A DNA stretch of 64,000 bases, from contig CM037877.1 in NCBI GenBank assembly GCA_021292165.1, positions 81,313,691 to 81,377,690 on the forward strand, read 5' to 3'. How positions within the stretch are numbered: the first letter of the stretch is position 1; every line of letters starts with the position of its first letter. Shown one piece after another: positions 11,155-20,427 of this stretch. Made by a program: the position numbers and the translations under genes. Origin of the DNA: Shinisaurus crocodilurus (taxonomy: Eukaryota; Chordata; Lepidosauria; Squamata; Shinisauridae). A model generated the notes under the pieces. It was given only the letters and a program-made list of their open reading frames with translations, was not told where the DNA came from and searched no databases.

Positions 11155-11811
11155 CAGGGATGTTGAAGAGTCCTTGGTCTCGAGTCATGAGTCGAGTCAC
11201 GAGTCTTTGGACTCGAGTCCGAGTCCTTGGTCCAAAATTGTGACCCACAAGTCACGAGTCACTCCCAAAGCTGACTCCACGAGTCCCTATTAAAATCAAT
11301 GGGGGTTTTTCCCAACAAAATAAGGCTACTTCAGATGTGTGGCTTAAATAATTTCTAGGCACAAGTGTGCCTTTTTATTTCAAAACTCTGCCACTGATTT
11401 TGACAAGAACAGACCAGGCAGACACACCCAAAATAACCAGGCAGGCAGAGGAGGCAGGGAATCCCAAAGCAGGTAGGCAGAGGCATTTGTCTTGGACAAT
11501 TCAAACTGTGGAACTGGTCAAGAAGAGACCAGGCAGGCAGAGGAGGCAGGGAACCCCAAACAGGCAGGCAGAAGCAGCCAAACCCAAAATGTCTGAAAGG
11601 TTGCATTTTAGGAAAATGATTTAAAAAATAAAATCTTCGCCGGTGATTGCACTTCTCTCCACTCCTGGCACAGCCCCAGGATGTTGAAGAGTTCTTGGTC
11701 TCAAGTCCTGAGTCGAGTCTCGAGTCCCATTAAAAATATTGGGACTCGAGTCAGAGGGGGGACTCAGTCCGACTCACGAGTCGAGTCCCAGAGTCCGAGT
11801 CCCCATCCCTG
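11155..11811. mobile_element. hAT-type element with GAGTC-pentamer-rich arms
   Basis: The termini are cagggatg on the left and catccctg on the right. The element is flanked by a perfect 8-bp target-site duplication, gcatctgc, at 11147-11154 and 11812-11819. That combination is diagnostic of hAT insertion. Both arms (11170-11300 and 11690-11805) are built of repeated gagtc/gactc pentamers in both orientations, such as gactcgagtccgagtcc. The interior has a block with gaccaggcaggcagaggagg repeated. There is no transposase. Confidence 0.85.
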
Positions 11812-12142
11812 GCATCTGCTCTGGCTCACTGGGCCTTCTAGTCCCATTCTTCTGTTCCTTTGAGTCTTTTTTGCACATGCAAAGAGACCTAAGTTGTCAG
11901 CAGGGATTTGTGTATCAAAATCCTACTTGCCAGTTGGGTAGCCATGCTCAATAGGGCAGCTGCTCAGGGCTACTCCGGCCTGGATAAAATGTTTCTCACA
12001 GCCTTTGCACCCCAGCATGAACCTGAATGGACTGGTGTGGAAACGGTGTTGGGAAGGTGGTTTATGCTGTTCTTAGGGTAACTTAGGTGGAGAGGAGTGA
12101 GAGACCTGCTAGTTTTGTATTCTTATGTATTTTATTGTAATT

Positions 12143-12522
12143 GATATTTATTTATATATTATATTTATATCCTGCATTTTTTCCTGCAAGGAACCCAAGG
12201 TGGCTTACACAATCCTCCTCTCCATTTTATCCTCACAACAACCCTGTGAGGTAGATTAGGCTGAGAGTCAGTGACTGGCCCAAAGTCACCCAATGAGCTT
12301 CATGGCCGAGTGGAGACTGGAATCCGGATCTCCCTAGTCCCAGTCCAACACTCTAACCCAGGGCTCTCCAACCTTGGGTCCCCAGATGTTGCTGGACTAC
12401 AGCTCCCAGAATCCCTTGCCATTAGCCATGCTGGCTGGGTATGCTGGGAGCTGTAGGCCAGCAACATCTGGGGACCCAAGGTTGGGGAGCCCTGCTCTAA
12501 CCACTACACCACACTGGCTCTC
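12143..12522 (-). mobile_element. Sauria-type tRNA-derived SINE, split by a hAT MITE
   Basis: Read on the minus strand it gives the same family as 18249 and 33782: a tRNA-like head (gtgtggtgtagtggttagag), then gcatgaagctcattgggtga and gggccagtcactgactctca, then a tail near gtaagccaccttgggttcct. The head is interrupted by the 136-bp element at 12359-12494. Confidence 0.85.
12359..12494. mobile_element. Palindromic 136-bp hAT MITE
   Basis: Begins cagggctctccaaccttggg and ends ccaaggttggggagccctg, so nearly the whole element can fold on itself. It has a perfect 8-bp target duplication, ctctaacc, at 12351-12358 and 12495-12502. Insertion into the Sauria SINE at 12143-12522 dates it as the younger of the two. 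Two further copies of exactly 136 bp are at 34133 and 44764. Confidence 0.92.
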
Positions 12523-13145
12523 TTGGCTAGTTCATATGTTAATTGACAATTTCAGTGACACTGTTTAATAAAATGTTTATAAATTGTTTAATAGTTGATA
12601 TGTCTGTTAACTAAATTGCTACTTTAACTGAATTATTGATACATTTGTTTAGGAATTGTTTAATTGTTGATATATCAGAACTCTAATAATCAGTGTCCTT
12701 CAGTATAAAGAATGCAGTATAAGAGTCTGTAGATAGGATTTTGGTTCCCTCACTCTAGTTTTGTTCTCATTGTAATACATGGATTACCGGTAGTTCTTTT
12801 ACTTAAACTGAGCAATAGTGAGAATAATCATAGTTTGCTAGCTAGTATAACTATCTAAAAGTGGTTGTAGATGTAAACAAAGTAAAACAAGTTGTGCTCT
12901 GTCATTAAATGATTACCATTCTTGGTGTGATAACAATGGAATTCCAACCAGGGTCAGAACTACTCAGCCCCAATGCACTACCATGACCCTACTGTTATCT
13001 TAGCAGCAGCTTTTGAGAGATTTATCTAGTCAGCCAGCATGCTTTTTTGTTCACACAAAGATATGTTTATTGCATTCAATTATAAATGAACAAATCTTAC
13101 ATTCCATAATGATGTGTATTTCATTTTTGCATTCTGTTCTTTTAC

Positions 13146-13237
13146 AGTGCAATCCTTTGCACGTTTACTCAGAAGTAAATCCCACTGAGTTTAATGGTAC
13201 TTACTCCCAGGTAAATGTCATAGGATTGCAACCTTAA
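13146..13237. mobile_element. Short palindromic MITE (gcaatcct / aggattgc ends)
   Basis: Starts tgcaatcctttgcacgttta and ends ataggattgcaacc, with a central fold around actcagaagtaaatccc / cccaggtaa. It belongs to a short repeat family seen again at 13602, 30365, 40195 and 55183. Confidence 0.7.
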
Positions 13238-13601
13238 TTTATGTTTTTAACATAATATTAGTTACTCCCTTTCCCATCATGAACCATACAAATGTTATGA
13301 AGCTGGATGGTTAATTCTCTTGCATTTAAGTGCCTTAAAAAATCAGTTCTCTGTAATCAACCAAGGAATTAGAAGAGAAATACAATTTATTGTCCAGTTG
13401 TCCCCACCCCATGAAATGTGCAAATCTATATCCCTTATCCCATGAAACAGTTCTTCAAACACATACTTACTATGATCATATTGATTCAAGAGGTAGATAT
13501 CAAAACGAATGTAGACTAATTTCATTCTATTTGTTGTGAACATGGCAAAAACATTATAGAAGGAGTGTTGTCATAGTGACCTCTGTGAGAAATGTGCTTT
13601 A

Positions 13602-13690
13602 GGCTGCAATCCTATACACACTTCCTGGGAGTATGCTCCATTGAAAACAATGAGATTTATCCCTGAGAAAACATGTAGGATTGTACTACT
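13602..13690. mobile_element. Short palindromic MITE, same family as 13146
   Basis: Left end ggctgcaatcctatacacac, right end acatgtaggattgtac. It is in inverted orientation relative to the neighbour at 13146 and has more mismatches in the stem. Confidence 0.65.
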
Positions 13691-13950
13691 AATGCTGTAG
13701 AAATCTGGGGGACTTCTGGTTATAATATGAACTTCAATTGCTTGCTATAAAGGGGAAAAATACTCATCACACAATGAATTATAGTACAAACGATAATCAC
13801 ACAGCATCAAGAAATATCATTAAGGCTCACTCCAATTAGGTTTACTATTTAAATATAAATACATCTCTGTTAATAACCGTAGATTGTTTAACAGATTGGC
13901 AAGATTTTTTGGACTGATTTGCACATGATGTGAGTGTTAATCACTTAGTA

Positions 13951-14402
13951 GCTGTGTTCACATGTAACACTAAACCATGTAACGCTAAACCATTTGAAGA
14001 TGAGCTGCAGCAAGCCTCAGGCTAATTTCTTTCCGCCTCCCCCATCACAGCTGCAAGGAGGAGTTCAGAAAGAAGCTTGGGACTAACCACAATTTGTCAT
14101 AACATCTGATCCTGGACAAACTGTGTTTAGTCTTACCTATGGTTAGGGGAAATAAGCCAACTTCAAACCATAGGTTTTGAAGCTGCCTTGTTTTCTCTAG
14201 TCATAGTTAAAATTAACCAGAGTTAAGCATTCCAGCATAATGCTAAACTGGTTAATCTAAAATGGAAGTGGAACATTCTAATCTCACAGCTAAACTGAAG
14301 GAAGAGAGTGGAGCACGTGCTGAGGTTTCCTGCACTGAGGTTTACTGTGGTTCATCCTCGTAATACTAAACCATGGTTTAGCATTATGTGCAAACCGGGC
14401 CT
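13951..14402. mobile_element. MITE with aacactaaaccatg termini
   Basis: The left arm gttcacatgtaacactaaac and the reverse complement of the right arm, gtttgcacataatgctaaac, form an imperfect inverted repeat with a matching ccatg continuation. About 450 bp with no coding potential. I cannot assign a superfamily. Confidence 0.55.
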
Positions 14403-15225
14403 GTCATTATTTGATGACTCTCAGATGAATGCGTTCTAGTTCATCTCCATCAAAAAGTGGAATAGCATCAAGCAATCTGAAAGCTTTTGTTTGTGATCAT
14501 CTGTGATGCAGATTGGGGGCTCCAACAATCAAATGATGAACATGTGTGAATTGACCTTTTGCCAGGTATGTTTCTTATAATACAAATGTACTGGAATCAG
14601 ATTTCTTTTGCCACATGAAGGATTACCAAAAGAGAGCATCAGAGTTAGGAAGGGCTGTAAAGGCCCTGCAGATTATCTAATCTATTGATATCTAAATATT
14701 CCTAACAAAGTAGCCAAAACAATGAATGCAGACTACAAACTATAGACCCTGGCCTGATTGAGCCTGTATTGCATTCAAAAGTTCGTATCCCTAATTTCTG
14801 TTGTGTGTGGCTAGGATTACCAGTTTTCCAGCTGTATATAGAGCACTGAACCTTTGCAATGAGATAGTTCACTCTTTTTCAGTGTTGCACTAGTACGTCA
14901 CACAAAATGCACAGACTACTGGCAAGTGGGTAGAGCCATGAGACTAATAGAGACTATGCCATTTTGTCGAGCATTTGGAAAGTGGTGATCTTCTTAAACC
15001 AAGAGAAATTGAACTCAGGTATTTTGTGTAATAAAAATGCTTCATGACCCCTATAATTGATATCATTTAATACAGGTGCAATTATATCTAAACTATTTTT
15101 TAAAATTCTGAATGGATACAGACAACCATTTACCAAGGTGGTAACTTACTATGCTGTGCATATAATGGTGACCTAATTACCATCTCCTGCCAAATGGTGA
15201 TGAAAACTGCAACAGGTGAAGATAT
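14403..15225. other. Intergenic sequence downstream of PCSK5
   Basis: Nothing coding was recognised. This stretch should include the PCSK5 3' UTR, but I could not pick a convincing minus-strand polyadenylation site; several weak ATTAAA/AATAAA complements exist, none with a clear downstream element. Confidence 0.4.
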
Positions 15226-15500
15226 GCAGTACAGTAATACCTTGGATTGCAAGCATAATTCGTTCCGGAACCATGCTTGTGATCCAAAACACTCTTATAT
15301 CAAAGCGAGTCTCTGGCGGGCGTGAGCAGGGCCAATTTCAGACTGCTACACCCACACGAGGCGAGCGGTTACATCCCTACACTACTTGTCTTGCAAGACC
15401 TTGCTTGTTTATCAAGTCAAAAAAATTTAAAAATTGTTTGCTTGTCTTGCAAAACGCTCTCATTCCAAGTTACTTGCAATCCAATGTATTATTGTAAAGG
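15226..15500. mobile_element. Non-autonomous TIR element (cagtaataccttggatt family)
   Basis: Starts cagtaataccttggattgca and ends with the complementary ttgcaatccaatgtattatt. The arms carry gcataattcgttccggaacc. The same family is seen at 58274. It lies about 120 bases beyond the PCSK5 stop codon, so it is probably transcribed as part of that gene's 3' UTR. Confidence 0.7.
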
Positions 15501-15617
15501 GTTGTCTGTATCGTTCAGCTGAGATTCTGAGCTTTCACTGAGTTCTTCATCATCTTCCTTCCAGTAATTTACTATGCTGGACAGCAAAGACAAAATGACA
15601 TATGCACTAACTAAAGG

Positions 15618-16030
15618 TTATCTAAAGGAATAACTTTCATCATCATACTCCAGTTCATCTAATTCATCATCCTCTAGTAGTCCATATTTAAATTTACGAT
15701 AGACTGTGCCATCTTGGCCCATATAGACAATGTCATCGTCGTCATCGTCGTCATCATCGTCATCTCGGTCCTTGTATTCAATCACTTGATCTTCTTGATA
15801 ACTGGTGCCTTGGTAGTGGTTACTTTTGAAAGAACTGAGAGCTTTTGAGTTATCTGTCAATTTCTCATACCCACCATGGTTAACCGGCTTGGGTTTGGCT
15901 CGTGACCTTCTCCATATGAAAATAATAGCTCCAATGGTGAGGATCAACAAAATGAATATGGCAACTATCAAAGCTGCAGCTTTGCCTTTCATTTCCTCTG
16001 ACAAGTTAGCAATGCGTAATATACACTCAT
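15618..16030 (-). CDS. PCSK5: PCSK5 (PC5/6B isoform) terminal coding exon: membrane anchor and cytosolic tail
   Basis: PCSK5 is a furin-family serine protease that cleaves secretory precursors at basic sites. The B isoform is membrane-anchored and cycles through the trans-Golgi network. The minus-strand acceptor (ttttttcag) ends at 16031, and the TAA stop is at 15618-15620. Joined to the previous exon (...CSEMS-D) it reads DECILRIANLSEEMKG, then a transmembrane helix of about 22 residues (KAAALIVAIFILLILTIGAI), a basic stop-transfer RRSRAKPKP, and a tail with an 11-residue Asp run (15732-15764), IVYMGQDGTVYRKFKYG and a second acidic cluster ending DDESYSFR. The two acidic clusters are the known TGN-sorting signals of this isoform. 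No lesion is seen. Confidence 0.95.
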
Positions 16031-17233
16031 CTGAAAAAAGAATGGTAAACAAACCCTTCATATATTAATGTATTAAAAAAAGTGGAAATACATTTTGGGA
16101 TAAGGATGAATCACCTTTTCCATCCAATTGTAAATTTGTCACTGGGATACATCTAAGAACTTGTCTATGGTCTAACACAAAGATATAGGGTTGGATCCAG
16201 ATTTAGTGATACTTAGAGTAAGTGGTCCCATTGGAATGAATGAGACTTATTTGTGTCTGGACTTTACCAGACTGTAGGTGGGGGCTTACATGACTGAATA
16301 ATGGCCCATACAAAAAGATTATCTCCACATAGAAAACTACCAGGGAGAAAGGTACCAGGTAAAAGATATGTGCAGTAATCCTTTACCTTGGGAAAGTGAG
16401 CTCCCATGTCTGGCGGTACAGTCCAGAAACAAATTTACCACCTCATCTGCTGTTTGTGAGAAGTGGGCCTTTGTCAGGGCTCATGTGATGCTGCTACCCA
16501 GATTCCCTGCTACTGTACATGGTCTAGGGCTCTTGTGCACAAGTGCCCTTTCGCAGGGCTGGCCCCATACATTTTGTTGCTTGAGGTGAAGGACAAGATA
16601 GTGCCCCCTCCCCAGTGCACACACACAAACGCTGACTGGACTGGCACGTCAATACTGGTGATGTGATATCATCTTCCACCACACCCGAGGAGGTCTAGGG
16701 GGCCCAGGACAGGTTGTGTGGCATACGTAGCTCTGTCCTCCCACAGCCAGAGAGCCAATAAGGAATAGCTGGGAAGCTGCCACTACTGCCCTACCCTCCT
16801 GCCATCTGCTGCCTGAGGCGGCTGCCTCACTCTACCTAATGGTAGGGCAGGCCCTGCCCTTTGGCTTTCTCCTAAGCAGCTGTGATACCAAACTGCAATC
16901 ACTCTACACACACATGCCAAATCGTATAGCTTGGAAATATGCTTATAGGTGATTTAAATGTTATGTAGGCCCAGCCAAAAATGCTTTCCCCGGTGGCACT
17001 CTAGGGGGCAAGGATAACATTTAAAACCTCCTCATTGCACCGTTCTCCTCAATCACATGCAGTATCTGCAGGCTTGGGCTGCCATCACCTCGGATATGCA
17101 AAAAAGGAGGATTCACAGGGATATGAAACTCACAATCAACACCTGACCTTGGGTCTTAAAAAAAAAGAAAAAAAAGGCTACCTCACACAAGACCATAAAA
17201 CGTTTCCCACCACCCCCTTCTGCTCATCATTAC
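16031..17233 (-). other. PCSK5: PCSK5 intron between the last two exons
   Basis: Bounded by a gtaatg donor (complement at 17228-17233) and the ttcag acceptor at 16031. It contains a hAT MITE at 16554-16856. The remainder has no recognised feature. Confidence 0.8.
16554..16856. mobile_element. hAT MITE (cagggctggccc family)
   Basis: Termini cagggctggcccc and gggcaggccctg are inverted repeats. The flanking octamers ccctttcg (16546-16553) and ccctttgg (16857-16864) differ at one base, a slightly decayed 8-bp target duplication. Related to 31779-32020. Confidence 0.82.
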
Positions 17234-17429
17234 CTGACATTTCACTACAGTCACAGCACTCCTGAGTTTGCACAAGTCCAGAAATCGTACAGCACGGAAC
17301 ACAACGATTTTCATCCAGGTAGAGTTTCATGTGTAGATGGCACTCAGTACAGTTGAGCAGACCGGGTCCCTTGCACTGCATACAAGAGTCGTGGCATTTT
17401 TCGCATCTGGGCTGGTGCGCCTTGGAGTC
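17234..17429 (-). CDS. PCSK5: PCSK5 cysteine-rich exon just before the membrane-anchor exon
   Basis: Minus-strand acceptor aaaacag at 17430, donor gtaatg below 17234. The translation starts DSKAHQPRCEKCHDSCMQC and contains twelve Cys in the furin-like spacing, an NCT sequon, and ends QECCDCSEMS plus one base. That base joins AT of 16030-16029 to give Asp, so the last junction is in perfect phase. The 5' side is phase 0, whereas the next recognised upstream exon (31391-31608) ends in phase 1. A direct 31391-to-17429 splice would therefore break the frame. Confidence 0.9.
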
Positions 17430-17806
17430 CTGTTTTCGGATGAAATTGACAATGTGTTATGAAACAGGCTGGCCCTGATTCAACAGAATGTGTACACACT
17501 AGCCAGGGCTGCATATGGGTAGCTCTTTTTAAAAAGCCCAAACCCTAGTGGGGAAGGAGGTCAGACTAAATCCAGCTATCAACTGATAAGAGGAATTGAA
17601 CTTTTTAATATATATATAATTAGGGCTATGTCTGTGCAGCTCTGGCTGTTGGATTGGCTAGTGAATTACATGCACAGTAGTGAAACTGTTAAAAAGAAGA
17701 AGAGTCTGGAAGCAGAACAATTAATTCTGCTGTGCTAGGTAGCTATCTTGCATGCTAACATAATTATCTGCAGTGATTTTACAAATGTAAATTATTTCTC
17801 TGGAAC

Positions 17807-18013
17807 CAGTGGATGCTGGTGACTCCAATGACAGTGGGGCAGTGTATTTACTCTGGGTTGTAGTCTGAACTTTTAGGGAGCTATCCATGGTGCTGAACCG
17901 AAATTTGGGCCGTGTGGTAGGGTTCAGAACCATGGATAGCTCCTTAAAAGTTCAGACTAAAGCCCAGAGTGGATACTCCACCTCACTGACATTGGAGCCA
18001 GCAGCCTCCACTA
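17807..18013. mobile_element. Fold-back MITE (cagtggatgctggtgactcc family)
   Basis: Left arm cagtggatgctggtgactcc, right arm ggagccagcagcctccact. The inner stem is extended by tagtctgaacttttagggag / cttaaaagttcagacta. The same family occurs at 35060-35269. Confidence 0.75.
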
Positions 18014-18248
18014 ACCGTGTGGCCGCCCTTGTCAGAAGAGGCTAAAAAGTCACTGTTCACACACAGTGAGGCAAAAGTATGCAAAACAGAGACAAATATT
18101 ACTCTACCCTAAATTAATTTTATACTCAAAAGGAGGGGAGAGGGGGAAGCCACCAACAGGAGTTAGGTAAAAAAATGATCTGGCCAGTTTTAAAACTGAC
18201 CAGACTGTATCTCTGCTCTTGAACACTAAAGTGTGGTGTAGTGCCAGT

Positions 18249-18464
18249 GTCAGTGTGGCGTAGTGGTGAGAGTGTTGGACTGGGAGTCGGGAGATCCAGG
18301 TTCTACTCTCCCGCTCGGCCATGAAACTCACTGGGTGACTTTGGGCCAGTCACTGACTCTCAGCCTAACCTACCTCACAGGCTTGTTGTGAGGATAAAAT
18401 GGAGAGGAGGAGGATTATGTAAGCCACCTTGGGTTCCTTGCAGGAAAAAAGGTGGGGTATAATA

Positions 18465-18495
<31 letters not shown>

Positions 18496-18498
18496 AAA
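18249..18498 (+). mobile_element. Sauria-type tRNA-derived SINE
   Basis: The tRNA-like head is gtgtggcgtagtggtgagag, followed by gggagatccaggttctactc (B-box region), the body gggccagtcactgactctca and gcttgttgtgaggataaaat, the tail gtaagccaccttgggttcct, and an (aaat)n terminus. Confidence 0.9.
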
Positions 18499-18659
18499 AG
18501 TACCCCCCCTTAGTCATTTCATATATGAGAAGCAGCAAGCAAAAATATGTCAAGAGAGTACCAGAACTCAACCTTTAGATTCATAAATATAATAAATAAA
18601 TAAATGTTTAATGCATGTTCCATGGTTTGATGAAACAATATCAATAAAGCAGAGAATGT

Positions 18660-18688
18660 GTGTGTTTGTGTGTGTGTGTGTGTGTGTT
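18660..18688. repeat. (TG)n microsatellite
   Basis: A run of tg dinucleotides with one tttg interruption, in a PCSK5 intron. Confidence 0.9.
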
Positions 18689-19060
18689 TTCCTTTCTGTC
18701 CATGTAGATAGTACCTCCGAGATTTTGTATTCTCCTATAAAGCATTCTGAGCTGCAGCTTCCACCAACCAATTGATAACTCCACACACAAGATGTACAGC
18801 TGAGTGGTCCTTTCCCTTAAAATTAACAAATGAAATCATTTTAGAAAACTATCCAGCTCGTAGTACTATTACTCTGGTTAGTAGACTTCAAACTTTGCAG
18901 ACCAGAAACCCATTTAGCCCAAACATGTATTTGGGGACCCATTTCTTAATTTTTTAAAACCATATACAGTATTTGCATGATGGTGCTGCTCTTGCAATCC
19001 ATCTTAGGTTAGGCGGCAACACAGTCATGGGTCCCAGCCCCAGCCTAACAGCTGAAGATC

Positions 19061-19078
19061 AATAGTCGATTCCCAGTC
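19061..19078 (+). repeat. 5' target-site duplication of the L1
   Basis: aatagtcgattcccagtc, repeated exactly at 27854-27871 immediately after the A-rich tail of the L1. Confidence 0.93.
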
Positions 19079-19884
19079 GACTTCCGGGTGAGGTTTTTCG
19101 GCAGGCAGACGCTCTCTGAAGACGGGAGGCTGATAGCGGTAAAGAAGCAGCTGGAAGCAATTTCAGCTGACATAAATCACCCCAATTTATTGGGGAGAAC
19201 GAAGAGATTAACCACAGACACCCCGGGCGATCGGTATTTGTGTATTCACTGTTTAAGCGAAGGCTTGTTCAGTGGAGACACTACACCGGTCAGGGGGGGT
19301 GGAATCTACATCTTGCTCAAGCCGCGAATCAGAGCTTTAAAAGACACTTAGCCTGCAAAAAATCTTCATTTCCCAATGATTTATGGATTACAAACTATCT
19401 ATGACGAAGGGAGTTTCCTACTACAGCAATTAAGGACTATATTATGGTGAGATAATTCCTTTTTTCCGGGACTAAAAAGAAGGGAGGTTGTGAAGAACAC
19501 AAGACGCTGGAGGCTTTAATGGCTAAAAGATTCGGGCAAAAAGTTAATTAAGGAGAAGAAGAAGAAAGGAGGTATTCTATTATGACTATCCTTTCTCACT
19601 ATTGGCATTTTTAATAATTTTATTATTGACGAAAGTTTGGCTGTGAAAAAGTTGCTAGAAAAGAGATGGCTGCTGTGGGATTGTTGCTGGATGTTTTGGT
19701 TATGACTTATGACTCATGAGTTCCATAACAACCAGATAAGAAGTCTAAGCCTGCTGTGTTAGAGACGTGATTCAAGAGGCCTTGAAATCTGAGCTTTTAC
19801 TAGAGGAGGGTTTCCCCCCCCCCTTCTCTTCCTCACTTTTTCTTTTTTCTTTTTTTAAACTTGGCTCTTCGATTGTATTATACA

Positions 19885-20427
19885 ATGGCTGCGAAAAAAG
19901 GTTCAGGAAGTAGGAAAGCATCTCTGGATCTAGGTTCAGACAAGATGGTTACGCCAGAGTTACTTCAGAATTTATTTGAGGAGTTGGGAAATAAACTGGA
20001 CAGTAGGATGGATAAGATGGAAAACAGGATTAATGCCTTTGAGCAAAGTATGGATGAAAAGATCTTGAAAATGAAAATGGATATGACTGATGCAGTTAAA
20101 AAACTGGATGGGTCAGTAAAGCAAATCTCGGGCGAGGTTAAACAGATTGCTGATAAAGTTGAAATATTAGAGAATAAAACTGAAGTGATAACCAGAGAAG
20201 TTGAAGGGGAGCTAGATCACATGTCCTTACTGGAATTGAGAGCAAATGAACACTGTCTGAGATTTAGAAATATCCCAGAGAAGGAAGAAGAGGATACTAG
20301 AGATAGAATGATTAAAATTTTGGCGGATTTTCTGGCCTTGGATGAAGGAGATATGGAAATAGAGCTTGACAAGATTTATAGAGTTAACTCTGCCTATGCC
20401 AGAAATAAAAGAGTACCAAGAGACATC
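19885..20427 (+). pseudogene. L1 ORF1, 5' part (interrupted)
   Basis: The ATG at 19885 opens MAAKKGSGSRKASLDLGSDK, then a coiled-coil region of about 90 residues with heptad-like MDKMENRINAFEQSMDEK. Next comes the start of the RNA-binding domain (ELRANEHCLRFRNIPEKEEE...) up to KRVPRDI. ORF1p is the trimeric nucleic-acid chaperone of the L1 RNP. The frame is cut by the L2 insertion after the codon for Ile at about 20427 and continues openly into L2 sequence. The remainder of ORF1 is at 23529-23870. Confidence 0.85.

Noticed and set aside
11155..11811. Regularly repeated GAGTC units suggesting a CRISPR-like or satellite array
   Set aside because: Units are five bases, irregular and on both strands, inside a hAT element with an exact 8-bp duplication. 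The genome is vertebrate.
18249..18340. Possible tRNA gene
   Set aside because: The A- and B-box-like motifs belong to a Sauria-type SINE head. No cloverleaf with paired acceptor stem is evident, and the same unit recurs at 12143 and 33782.
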